Positions 37,832 to 47,485 of a stretch of DNA of 64,000 nt are shown one piece after another (within the stretch, counting starts at the first letter, position 1; each line of letters begins with the position of its first letter). Below the pieces are notes generated by a model. That model searched no databases, was not told the origin of the DNA, and worked only from the letters and a program-made list of their open reading frames with translations. The stretch is taken from assembly GCA_002751075.1 (NCBI GenBank), contig NAOQ01000058.1:50885-114884 (forward strand). The letters run 5' to 3'. Source of the DNA: Ichthyophonus hoferi (Eukaryota; Opisthokonta; Ichthyosporea; Ichthyophonida; Ichthyophonidae). A program made the translations under genes and the position numbers.

Positions 37832-39520
37832 CTGCTGACACTCTAGCATCCACATACACCCACTTACTTAACCAATCGCGAGGTAGATTTAATATCCAAT
37901 ACCTTGCCCATATAGGCCTTAACTGCGGGAAATATGACACTATAAGTATGTATATTTAAATATATTATTATTTCTAATTAGCTACTGGTACACTTACATA
38001 AATGTTCATGTTGGTGTTTTTAGTTTAGTTAGCTGTATTTATGGTATATATCAATGTTGTCAATATTATTAATATATACATATAGTAATATGATTAATGT
38101 CATTACAAGAGCTTGGTTATTAATATTATTAGTGTAAAATACTCTTATATCAATAGTATTACTAAATCAAAATTATCAGTATTATTAATATTAGTAATAA
38201 AGCCGTACACTATGAAATCAAATTAATATGTCATGAAATTATAATAGCAAGTACAAGCACATGCTAGTAGATTGGTCATTACTATAATAACACAGCCAAC
38301 ACATAGGGAGGATGCGATGTTCAATCTGTACTCTCACATCTGCCTACTATTGCTTTCATACAAATCCTTATATTATTGTATAGGCTATATAAATATGTCC
38401 ATAATTCATCTAAATATTGATGTATTTGTTGAAAATGAGGTCTTTCATTGAGTATAGTATATAGTATATTTCAAATTAATTATACTTTTGAATAATTATG
38501 TACATATGCTAAAGCTGTATAAATACGGTCAGGTATATATGTGTAGGTAATCAGATATCCATGTCATTGCTATAATAGATTGTATATCAGGCAAGAATGT
38601 GTGTGGAGAAGGACGAAGGAGAAGGCAAACATTATGAGAGGAGAGAGTAAACATGTGGAAGGAAACGATGGGTATAGGGATGAGAAGTACAAACCAAAGC
38701 TCACTTCCTGAGTATATTCTTTAGCTAAAATAGCACGTGGTCTACAGGGGTGAGCTAGTACCTCATTTTGGTCATCATCTGACCAACCACCAATCATTAG
38801 TATCTAGTAATTAATGAAATAATTATATCAGACTAATCATTAATATACGGTGATTAACGAAATAATTATATCAGACCAATAATTAGTATCTGGTGAATAA
38901 TGAAATAATAATTGTATAATGAGCTATGATATTAGACTTAGACCTCTGCCATAATGTAAATGATAGATAATATACTATACTAGTGAAGACTCATAAGGGG
39001 AACTAATGATAATAACTAACAAGCAAAATATTCTGCAGTGTCTTGTTAGAAAAATGGTAGCACATATATAATATAAGATATATAAGATATAAGATAAAAT
39101 ATGCAATATAAAATACATGATATACAACATATAAGATATAAAATATAATACACAATATATAATATATAATATATAAGAAATGGTATACAATATATAAGAT
39201 ATGATATATGAGATGTGGTATATGGTTTATATAATTAGTGCTTAGAAAAGGTTTTATTATAATATGGTTTTTTCTTGTGATGTCCAGTGTATTTTGATAA
39301 ATTACATGTGTGGTTGATATGGGCTAAGAACATGTATATAAAAAGGAACAGATAGAAAATATGGAGAGAGAGAAAGAGAAAGAAAGAATAAAAAAGAGAG
39401 AGAGACATGATAAAAGATAAAAGAATATATATACGTAGGGTATCAACAGCAAATGATAAACATACTCTGACTGATCTTCCTTTTCTTTGCAATGTGACCA
39501 TCTCTTTTATCTCCCTCCAT
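32872..39520 (-). CDS. ADAT3: tRNA adenosine deaminase accessory subunit ADAT3
   Basis: Eleven minus-strand exons: 39520-39466, 38778-38705, 37917-37868, 37345-37272, 36837-36722, 35971-35874, 35569-35449, 34900-34762, 34032-33942, 33817-33691 and 32940-32872, giving 337 residues (human 351-367). Family landmarks include VLDIKSTSRLV, NHLKRVKL, QFEVANAYWPVPFHEDK (human QFEEARAHWPTSFHEDK), AVIVDANFNKILA, YLCGGYNVFITKEPCPMC, SMALVHSRIGRVFWG and LNHHFEVFGDV. The zinc ligands are H227 and PCPMC (C271, C274). The position of the catalytic Glu after His-Ala is Ile (HAIM), as in animal ADAT3, the catalytically silent partner of ADAT2. The pair makes inosine at tRNA position 34. The acceptor of exon 3 is uncertain: TTAAG|GCC keeps phase, while a nearby CCCGCAG would need a different partner. 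The exon 2 acceptor (GGTCAG|AT, after a TACTAAT branch-like word) was chosen by phase. The start may lie further upstream. Confidence 0.88.
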
Positions 39521-39630
39521 TATAATTGGTTTATTGCCACGCCCCCCCAGCTGTGAAAGAATGATTTACATTTATAGGTGAATAGATAATAATGGTGATT
39601 TAATTGCACAAAATATTGCAAATGAATAAA

Positions 39631-39667
<37 letters not shown>

Positions 39668-40444
39668 CAAGAAATAAACAAGTGACTAGATAAGAAATAA
39701 ATATATAACATACTATGTTATGGTGTTAGTATGTTATGTTGCTAAAAAGGGAATAGATAAAGGGATTGAGTAATAGTTTACTGAAGAAGTAAAATAGACG
39801 TCAAGTAAGTATATGAAGGCAAATTACAATTATAATGTATATATGTAAAGACTATCACTATATATATATATATATATACCAACGTAAATATAAGTGTATG
39901 TATGTATGGATAAATATATGTGTGTATGGGCGTGTAAGGATGGGAATAAACAAAGAGGACCCATAGTAGACATAGAAAGAAGGAAAGATAGGAAGGGTGA
40001 CAATGGAAAGAAACAGAGAGAAAACATGTGTAAGAATGAAATGGGAATGCTAGACAGTGAGGTAAAAGAAAAGAAACAGAAGGAATGAAAGTGAGTGCTT
40101 TCTGGTTCTAGAGAATAAAACAAAATAGTGTGTATTTGTGGTGTATAAGTAAGTGCCTGAATGACTGACTGAAAGAGCTATTGAATGATTGCATCTAGTT
40201 ATATGTATACACAAGCTTATTAAAAATATAAACATAGACATACACACATACCTGTGTACGTATGTCACATATATTAAATATCAAGCCAATGTACAAATGA
40301 AAAGAAAAAAGTATAAAATATTTACAAAGCGATCACTGTTAATGGATTGCGGTATGTTGTTACATTAGCATACACTCACTTGGTTCCAAATGGCTGTCAT
40401 CAGGTTGTTAGTATGTTTCGCTTCTAGTCCAAATAGGCCTATCC
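39521..40444 (-). CDS. Coding-looking exons upstream of, and in phase with, ADAT3
   Basis: Minus-strand exon 40444-40380 (TTGTAG acceptor, GTGAGT donor) encodes GLFGLEAKHTNNLMTAIWNQ after one split codon and ends in phase 0. The next exon can start at 39550 after CACAG, adding LGGRGNKPII directly before the ATG chosen for ADAT3 and reading on in the same frame into KKRKISQ. So either ADAT3 has a longer N-terminus, or this is the 3' part of another transcript. I do not recognise the peptide. No clear first exon was found further upstream. Confidence 0.4.
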
Positions 40445-40789
40445 CTACAATAATCCATCTTTTACATTTATTTAAAAGCATAGAGTAACTTTAATTGACA
40501 CTAAGACTAAAAATATAAATAAAATTATTCAAACTATAGTGAAATTCATCCTATATTATACTCAATAGTTACATGTTCTTCAGAAAAAATAAAAAGAAAT
40601 TGTAGGATAATAGCGTACAAACATTGCAAATTACTTTACAGATGTGCGAGGAAAGGGTGTGTTAGAAAGGACAAAAGGTAGTAGTAATAAACAGTAATAC
40701 ATACTTATCAATATATTTTGCAATGATATATTGTGCTTGGAATTGATGGGATATATTGGGATATATTGTTTGTTTATAATACTTTGGTA

Positions 40790-41770
40790 GAAATACTTGA
40801 TTATATATAGCTATTGTGTATATTTGTATTATAGAAATATTATGTTTATATTATATTAGAGATTATTTATTTATATTATATACAAATATTGCTAATATTA
40901 TAGAATTAATATTTACTCATAATATAGTTTATATTATACATTAGTATTATTCGTTTATATTATATAGAAATATTATGCTTATCTTATATTTATCTTATTT
41001 ATTTACAATATAGATATCTTACTTTTTTTTTGTACATAATAATATGGCGTATTTATAGTACAATTAGTATATATTTATATTATGTGGAAATATTAATATG
41101 CACGTCTGCTCAAGATTAGCAGCTTTCACAGAGAGCACGCCCGCTAATATCCCAATCACGTTATATAGCAATATTATATAACAATATTATATATTTATAT
41201 TATACAGTAATATTATGTATTTATATTATAGGCATTTTATATATTTATAGTATGACAGTTGATATATTTATCGTATATGTCGATATTATATAATCAGATA
41301 ATGGATGTACATATTAATTTTATAATAATATTACGTACTTATGTTATGTAGATAGAGTTTATATACTTTTCTTATCCATCTCCATTATATAAAAATATTA
41401 TATCTATTATATAGAAATAATATGGCTCGATTGTGTAGACATAATATATAGTAATAAAATGTGTTTATCTTATCGATCTAGATTTTACCCGAATATTGCC
41501 AATATTATGTCAAATTATTAAATATTTATGTCATCTAAAATATATATTTTGTATAGTAATGTTATAACTTTATATTGTAGTTATTTAGATATTTTACCTG
41601 GTAATATTATAATTTATAGTATTTTTGCCTTATGTATTTATTTTATACAGTAATGTTATGTATTTATTAGATTTTTATTTTGTATCTTTATTCCATATGG
41701 TAATTAATCTCCTGTACTTATATTATGGTTGTTGTATAGGTTTATATTATATAACTCAAGCCTACAGTAT
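40790..41770. repeat. Degenerate AT array of ~25-45 bp units
   Basis: Variants of TATTTATATTATATAGTAAT-ATTATG recur about twenty times with irregular spacing. The array is interrupted at 41098-41160 by a GC-richer retroelement fragment. Confidence 0.6.
41098..41160 (+). mobile_element. Relic fragment of the copia-type element seen at the right end
   Basis: About 63 bp (GTCTGCTCAAGATTAGCAGC, TTTCACAGAGAGCACGCCCG and onward) match 63215-63278 of the copia-type element at roughly 85-90 percent by eye. It is a small fossil piece with no element ends in view. Confidence 0.7.
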
Positions 41771-42880
41771 ACTAATGGTGCTTCTAATAATAATAATAAT
41801 AATAAAAGAAGATTTTGGCTAGTAGACACTATATCTATTAGACCAATACTTGTTTAATAAAAAATTGTCTATATAGCTTTATGAGTTGAATTTGTATTGG
41901 TTGCTATCAAATATAGAAAATGCTCACAAGGGTGACTCCATAGTCTGCCATACGGCACCCAAAAGACTATAGCTACATGGTAGTTCTAATTAACTAGAAA
42001 CATTCCTTCTAATAATCAAGATAGGAAACAGTCTCTTCTATTGCAAAAATATGACTGCATTTTTTGATAGAGTTATATACTGAGTATCAACAATTATACT
42101 CCTCGAGGAATCTCTTGAGCATTAAAAAATCTGTGCTTTCAGATTTTAAATGAAAAATAAATAAATAATATATTTATATTGACCACTCAATGCTTATCCA
42201 AAGCTGTACAGACTGTTCGAAGCCTCAATTTCCAATATAATAATAATGAATCGCCCGAATATGTCCATTAGACGATAAAGAGACCCTAATTTAGAACCGT
42301 TATTCTACCAAACTGATACTATATAGTTCTTGAAATGTGTTCTAATGTCTATTCCTTAATTAATCAAATCTTGACGCCAGCCTTTGTTATAGCTATTATT
42401 CCACCCGTGTTGAACAGCAAAGAAGTATTGCAAGCAGATAATTAAAATAAATAAATGAAAATCTTTATTCAGTCTAACTGCAGAATTCTATACTCCAGTC
42501 TTTTCGCAGACAAGATCGGTATACTTTTAAGATACAGTATGCCGTATATAGACTAATTAAAACTTGTCATGAATTAATGATAATTAAAATCATTTCGACT
42601 CAGGTTATATGTTACAATTTATATTCGCCAGCCACCGCCTCAACTGATGGATGTGCCTATTACACATCACAGTAAACCAAGCTAACGTAATTTTAATATA
42701 ATTAAATTTGAAATATGTAGGCTACTCTAATTATATTACCTTGAATATAGTGCTTAACCCAACAGCTAATAATCGATCAGATTTAGTATTACAATAATGA
42801 AAACTTGGTGAGAAAAAAGCTTCTCTCTTGTCAATTTACTTTTTGAAACAACGAACTACATATATATACAAACTGCTTAG

Positions 42881-42998
42881 TTTCTACTTTTTCTGTTGGG
42901 CAGCTATTAAATTATTACTTTGCTATTGTGGTGAGCGTAAAACAAATAACTTTGTAACGATGTATATATGTTACTGCAGTAAATATATGGGTAGGAAA
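42881..42998 (+). repeat. Dispersed ~117-bp repeat, copy 3
   Basis: Reads TTTCTACTTTTTCTGTTGGG, TTGTGGTGAGCGTAAAACAA, ATAACTTTGTAACGATGTAT, ATATGTTACTGCAGTAAATA and TATGGGTAGGAAAAT. This is the copy in which the inner inverted repeat GTAAC...GTTAC is clearest. Confidence 0.8.
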
Positions 42999-43499
42999 AT
43001 ATCAAGCTACACCTGTAAACCTTGTTTAAGTCTAGTTATGGCTTTTATGTGGTGTTAGGTTCGTTCTAGTGTTATAGATGTCTTTTTCTCTTTTACGTTC
43101 ACAGATACAAGTTTATCTCTTTGGCATTCTCGGTGTTATCTTCTTATATTTTCCAATATATACCTGTATCTTTAATCAACCTAGGTTTCTTTTATATACT
43201 AATACACACCAAATACGTCTTCCTTTCTTTCCTGTATCTAATAGCTGTCGATCTTTGTTTATTGTAAACGTACTCGCTCTGCATATTTAACATTCCCACA
43301 TTGTTCCAAGTACTATTTTATGTAACTGGATTTTTATTTAAAGTCATCAGAGAGGTGTACCTTTTTATCTGGCATTATGACTACTCTATTCCATGTCAAC
43401 AGGTCTTCTACCAAATTCTTTGGGAATCTCATTGGGCTATCCACCAACAACAGTGATATTGATTATGACCGCCCAATTAACCTCGCCCTTTCCTAGCTC

Positions 43500-43565
43500 T
43501 AGCAGCTTGTGAACCTAGTTTTCAATGGCTGCTGACTTGTTTAATAATAAATGTGTCTTGGCCTA
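43500..43565 (+). repeat. Local repeat pair with 44915-44990
   Basis: TTAATAATAAATGTGTCTTGGCCTATTTGTATTCT resembles TTAATAATAAAAACGTTTTGGCCTATCTATATTCT near 44932-44967; both are preceded by a GGCT-CTTCC- or GCTG-CTTGT-like phrase and followed by related text. The matching core is about 65 bp and noncoding. Confidence 0.5.
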
Positions 43566-43716
43566 TTTGTATTCTTTGTAAGCAGTACTCGTTAAAATAA
43601 CTTTTAATTTGGTATTCCTTCAATTTTAAATGGATATTGCTCACATGGATTGAACCCGCCTGCTTATATAAAACAGTAACTATAACACATCTTACAGATA
43701 TATGTCGATTATAGCT

Positions 43717-43960
43717 ACCCAACCAATATGGGTCGGAATGGTTATAATTATAATTAATTCATGCTAAGTTATTAATTGACACATGATATACTATATCCTG
43801 CCTGTATAAATGTGTCGGTCTACAACAATATCAGGATATGGAATCTTGTAACAAGAGTGAATTATACTTTTTTCATTTTATTTGGATTGTTTGCTTGCAA
43901 TCGTCAGCTGCCGTCCAAAAATATGCGAAATAATGACTGCGGTACAGGCTAAAATTGATC
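43717..43960 (+). repeat. Dispersed repeat family R1, best-preserved copy
   Basis: Starts AACCAATATGGGTCGG and contains TTAATTCATGCTAAGTTATT, GATATACTATATCC, GGTCTACAACAATATCAGG, GCAATCGTCAGCTGCCGTCC and GACTGCGGTACAGGC. It aligns in order with 28836-29065. Confidence 0.5.
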
Positions 43961-44220
43961 GTATATACATTTACAATATACCAATATATATATTCCGTTG
44001 ACCTTGTATAAGAGGGCACCAAGTAAAACGTTTGTATATTGTGTCAATTTCACTCGGATATCTATTAGAATTTATTGCGTTGATAATTTTAAATAAGTTT
44101 CTTGGTAGTTAATGTGTGTATGTACAGCAGTGTGGCTTTATCATTGCTATTATAATATAGAGAAATAAATATATTCATATTTATCTTTCTAAACCATCAC
44201 AACCACTTTTATTAGTTGAT

Positions 44221-44298
44221 TTACAGCGAAGGATTAAAGTTCTCTGTCCAGTCTACCTCATTGCCAGCTAGTGAATCTGTTGTTTGACCATCAGTCAT
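44221..44298 (-). CDS. Small open frame (25 codons) with its own polyadenylation signal
   Basis: ATG at 44298 opens 25 codons, beginning MTDGQTTDSLAG and ending VDWTENFNPSL, then TAA. AATAAA on the same strand follows at 44213-44208. An in-frame TAA lies just upstream, so this is not the tail of a longer frame unless a splice site intervenes; a pyrimidine tract and AAG lie directly before it. It may be a microprotein or an exon in the 3' untranslated part of the ZFAND4-like transcript, whose stop at 45355 is followed by a possible donor (CATTCT|GTAAGA near 45312). No family was recognised. Confidence 0.3.
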   Translation of the reverse strand: MTDGQTTDSLAGNEVDWTENFNPSL

Positions 44299-45354
44299 TA
44301 TTTATTTACTTGAAAAAAAGGGAAAAAAAAATAAGCATTATTACGTATTTGTATTTATCTATTATCTATGTTATATCTAATAGCTATCATTGGATGCCAG
44401 ATAAAAATAATATTAATTAAAACGTTTATTTAGTATCTTACACAATATGAAGCTACCTGTTCTAGTTGTTTCCCTCGTTTTAAACACAAAGCATTTAACT
44501 TACAGTAGTTAAATATAAGCAAATGCATGTAAATATTTATAATAACATTTAGCGTTTATAATGATATTATTTTAATCGTTCAGAGGATTTATTTATTCCC
44601 AATAACTGACCCTGGTAACTAGGCTTGAGATCAGTAATTTCAGTAGCGCACATTGCACAACCGTAAGATTGCAAACATTTTTTTTTTTGTAAAACAGGGT
44701 GTTTGTTCGTCTATATATACATAAAATAATAAAATACATCGTTAATTTTTTTTTAATAATATAAAAATTTAAATAAAGCGGATTTTTTTTTTTTCATTCT
44801 TTCTCTGTTCGCAGAGAATGATATGCATAAATTACTTAACTGCAAACAAAAAATACCTTTGCGTTAGAAAAAATAATATTTTCCTAACTGTATCAACGTT
44901 ACGGGCCTAGCCCATGACATCGGCTAGCTTCCTTAATAATAAAAACGTTTTGGCCTATCTATATTCTGCGTATATTGGGGTACACATTCAAACACTTGTC
45001 AATTCTAAATGTATATCGATAGGTCAAAGGGACCGCACATGTCCCTACTTATTTCCGACAGCTTAAAAATATAAAAAGGTGGTAAATATTAAAACCCAAA
45101 GTTTCGGATTTTTGTATTTCCTGATTATTACACTACCATATAATCGCAAACAATTTATTATATTAGCGGTACAAATTTGTTGTTAGGCTATTAAAAGCCC
45201 CTTTTCCATCATACAAAACCTATTAGAAAGTCTCCACATAGTTAATTACATACATTAATCCCATTAATGCCTAATCGCGTACTATATACCTCTGTTTCTT
45301 ACAGAATGAGAAATCGAGAACGAAATTACGACTTCTATTTCCATATCGGATCTA

Positions 45355-46686
45355 CTACTGGTCATTACGATAGTCATATTTACAACTATGGTCGTGACGA
45401 TGAACTGAACAATAGGTATTCAAACATTTACAGGGGAAAACGATAGGACCAAGTTTGGTGCTACACGAAAAGCATCTGCCTTTTTCTACGATTTTTGTCG
45501 ATTCGTCCATTAATCCAGAAGACAATGGTGATTTACTTGACGTGGGTACAATACATACAGGTGTTGCGGCGGTATTAGTTGCGTCAGTTATAGTCATTAT
45601 AGGCGGTTGTACAGCTGGCTTTGCTGCCTCATCAGCTGCTTGCATTTTGGCTAGCTTCGATAACCTTAATTTTTCACGGACTTCATCCATCCGTGAACGC
45701 ATGTTCGTATGTTCAATCTGTTTTTCTTTCCTCCATTGTGCGTCCTTACGAACACCTGTGCTGGATGTTTTTCCCCTAGTCCATGGCTCAAGGTCAGGAT
45801 GCTGCACAGACGAGGCGGCTATAAAAGAAGAAAAATTAGAACCGGATGAAGCTGCTGCTGCATCGTTCGCGGGTTTTAGTCGTACGAGAACCCGTTTACC
45901 ACCAATGGTTGTAACAAAGGAAAGTGGTTTATTGAGAGTACCAGAATAGAGTTCCTCCACTTGATTCTCCGACAACTGTGACATGATCTTCTCATAAAGA
46001 CTTTCCTCGTTAAAGGAAGATCCCTCTACCACCTCCATCTGACCACTTTCTATACGTGGAACAATAGTGAGCGTGCTCCCCTCTACAACGCCCAATACAC
46101 CCATTGTTATACGTTCATCAGTAAGTTCCTTGCCATTGAAAAAAAGATGAATAGCTTGTGGATCAATATCCCTCGCCATGCTAATTTTTTCCTTTACACG
46201 TCTAACTGAATCAGTGTCTCTCACTTTAACATCATTAACTGTTCCCATATTATTACGAACATAAACGCGAAATCGTTTTGAGCGTTTTACATGACGTGGC
46301 TGATGTTGTTCTACGTGAGTTCCTTCCAACTTTTGCTTCATGCTATAATGGTTAGAAAGGGTAGCATTATTTATCCTCGTCGATTTTTTACTCAAAGTAG
46401 GTGAAGATGGGCAAGTATTTGTAGGAGTATTCAATGGAGATATATTAGAAACTGAAACACTTTTTGTTGAGGGTTTAAGTGTGTGGGGAATCACTAAATG
46501 GTGGCTATGTTGTGATGTTCCATTTTTCTCTATAATAGGTGTAGAATTTGGTTTCTGTCCAACGTCTACTGACCCTTCACTACTCAATTCAGCTACATTT
46601 TCGCTTAACAAAGTAACACCCGTTGATGGGGACACGGCTTGGCTTGTAGGCATCGCACTATCTTTACTTAAAACGTTATTTTTCAT
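45355..46686 (-). CDS. AN1 zinc finger and ubiquitin-like domain protein (ZFAND4/ANUBL1-like)
   Basis: One uninterrupted minus-strand frame of 443 residues from the ATG at 46686 (MKNNVLSKDS). The frame stays open upstream to about 46749 but has no earlier ATG. A Ser/Thr-rich N-terminus is followed by a ubiquitin-like domain at about 135-210 (RFRVYVRNNMG, DSVRRVKEKIS, IHLFFNGKELTDE, LGVVEGSTLTIV). Then comes a LEPWTRG-type linker with a basic coiled stretch (WRKEKQIEHTNMRSRMDEVR). The C-terminus is an AN1 zinc finger, RCFSCSTKLG...CKCLNTYCSVHRHDHSC, with the full Cys/His set. The order UBL then AN1 is that of ZFAND4 (human 727 residues; this one is shorter). The molecular role of ZFAND4 is poorly defined; the domains suggest ubiquitin-linked protein binding. 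It is the only intronless gene of this size here, so a retrocopy origin is possible, although no A-tail is seen. Confidence 0.88.
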   Translation of the reverse strand: MKNNVLSKDSAMPTSQAVSPSTGVTLLSENVAELSSEGSVDVGQKPNSTPIIEKNGTSQHSHHLVIPHTLKPSTKSVSVSNISPLNTPTNTCPSSPTLSKKSTRINNATLSNHYSMKQKLEGTHVEQHQPRHVKRSKRFRVYVRNNMGTVNDVKVRDTDSVRRVKEKISMARDIDPQAIHLFFNGKELTDERITMGVLGVVEGSTLTIVPRIESGQMEVVEGSSFNEESLYEKIMSQLSENQVEELYSGTLNKPLSFVTTIGGKRVLVRLKPANDAAAASSGSNFSSFIAASSVQHPDLEPWTRGKTSSTGVRKDAQWRKEKQIEHTNMRSRMDEVREKLRLSKLAKMQAADEAAKPAVQPPIMTITDATNTAATPVCIVPTSSKSPLSSGLMDESTKIVEKGRCFSCSTKLGPIVFPCKCLNTYCSVHRHDHSCKYDYRNDQ

Positions 46687-46749
46687 TATGAAGAAATAAT
46701 AATAATATAATAAATAAACGAAAAAATTCACCGATATACTGCAAATCAA

Positions 46750-47284
46750 ACCCGCTAAAAATTAATACTGATACAAAATGAACAAAATGAAACTAATTAC
46801 AAAAAAGATAATTTTTCTTTATGCTAATACTCTTACACAACGAAGCTTTAAACTAACCGAAAGATTAACTAAAATGCAATGGCAACTTTTATTGAAGTGT
46901 CACCAATCTCTATCTGACGACATAGATTAATCGTAGCTCGTACAATAACTAGGTGTGTTTATTGGCTGATATCAAACGGATTCACTGGAAGTTAATATTA
47001 AACTACGAATCCGTTACAAATCTGAGAAAGGTCGTAATATTATTGCACAACAAATCATAAACGGGGGTAAATGTTTTGCAATGCTTGTCAATCATTAAAT
47101 TATTCCTTGTAGAAATTTTAAATTTTTAGTATTTTAGTCATATAATATTTAAATTTATTCTATAAATACACAATAATAAATAAAATTAAAATATTTTAAT
47201 ATATTGCAAAAAAACATATGTGTATATGTTTTTACCTATAGTCAAGGTAAGAGCATAATATATGCTCCAACATTCTTCAGGAGA
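46750..47284. other. Upstream flank of the ZFAND4-like gene
   Basis: AT-rich DNA with no recognised exon; it should contain the ZFAND4-like promoter. Direct repeats or motifs beyond AT background were not seen. Confidence 0.5.
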
Positions 47285-47485
47285 CTATTTTACTTTGTCA
47301 TTGGGCTTAAGATAACATCTAAACAAATCCGTGAGGGGCAATAGATATATATGATATATGTCTAATGGAATGTAGACAGAAGCCGATCGTTTATATGGAC
47401 AGATAGAGAAGCGATAAAAGTCATTGGCAAACGTCATGCGTGCTCGGCGACTAGGCTCTGGTACGAGTTTATTGAATGACTTGTG
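47285..47485 (-). CDS. Unassigned 66-codon terminal exon
   Basis: On the minus strand, after a TATATTAG acceptor at 47488-47486, an uninterrupted 66-codon frame runs to TAG. It begins HKSFNKLVPEPSRRARMTFA and contains NDFYRFSICPYKRSASVYIP and LDIYHIYLLPLTDLFRC. Residue composition is balanced and local GC is higher than the flanks, unlike the AT-driven open frames nearby. I do not recognise the family and found no partner exon upstream within 47.5-50 kb. It could be the last exon of a gene whose other exons I missed, or part of an old repeat. Confidence 0.35.
   Translation of the reverse strand, partial: HKSFNKLVPEPSRRARMTFANDFYRFSICPYKRSASVYIPLDIYHIYLLPLTDLFRCYLKPNDKVK

Larger units (their letters stand above)
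40445..44207. other. AT-rich intergenic DNA with repeats
   Basis: No gene was recognised. It contains a degenerate AT array (40790-41770), a retroelement relic (41098-41160), copy 3 of the ~117-bp repeat, an R1 copy, and one member of a second local repeat pair near 43500. Confidence 0.6.

Noticed and set aside
39235-39501. 88-codon minus-strand frame starting MVTLQRKGRS
   Set aside because: A start at 39501 with a different phase was considered for ADAT3, but the overlapping frame with KKRKISQ joins the next exon through a better-placed acceptor; the remainder is intron.
40690-40760. Possible further upstream exon of the ADAT3-linked exons
   Set aside because: Two minus-strand frames look protein-like, but the attractive one does not join the next exon in phase.
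41940-41985. Short minus-strand exon candidate
   Set aside because: Acceptor- and donor-like words exist, but the 40-bp frame has no homology and phase is ambiguous.
45455-45949. 164-codon plus-strand frame
   Set aside because: Antisense shadow of the ZFAND4-like gene, whose UBL and AN1 domains fix the real strand.
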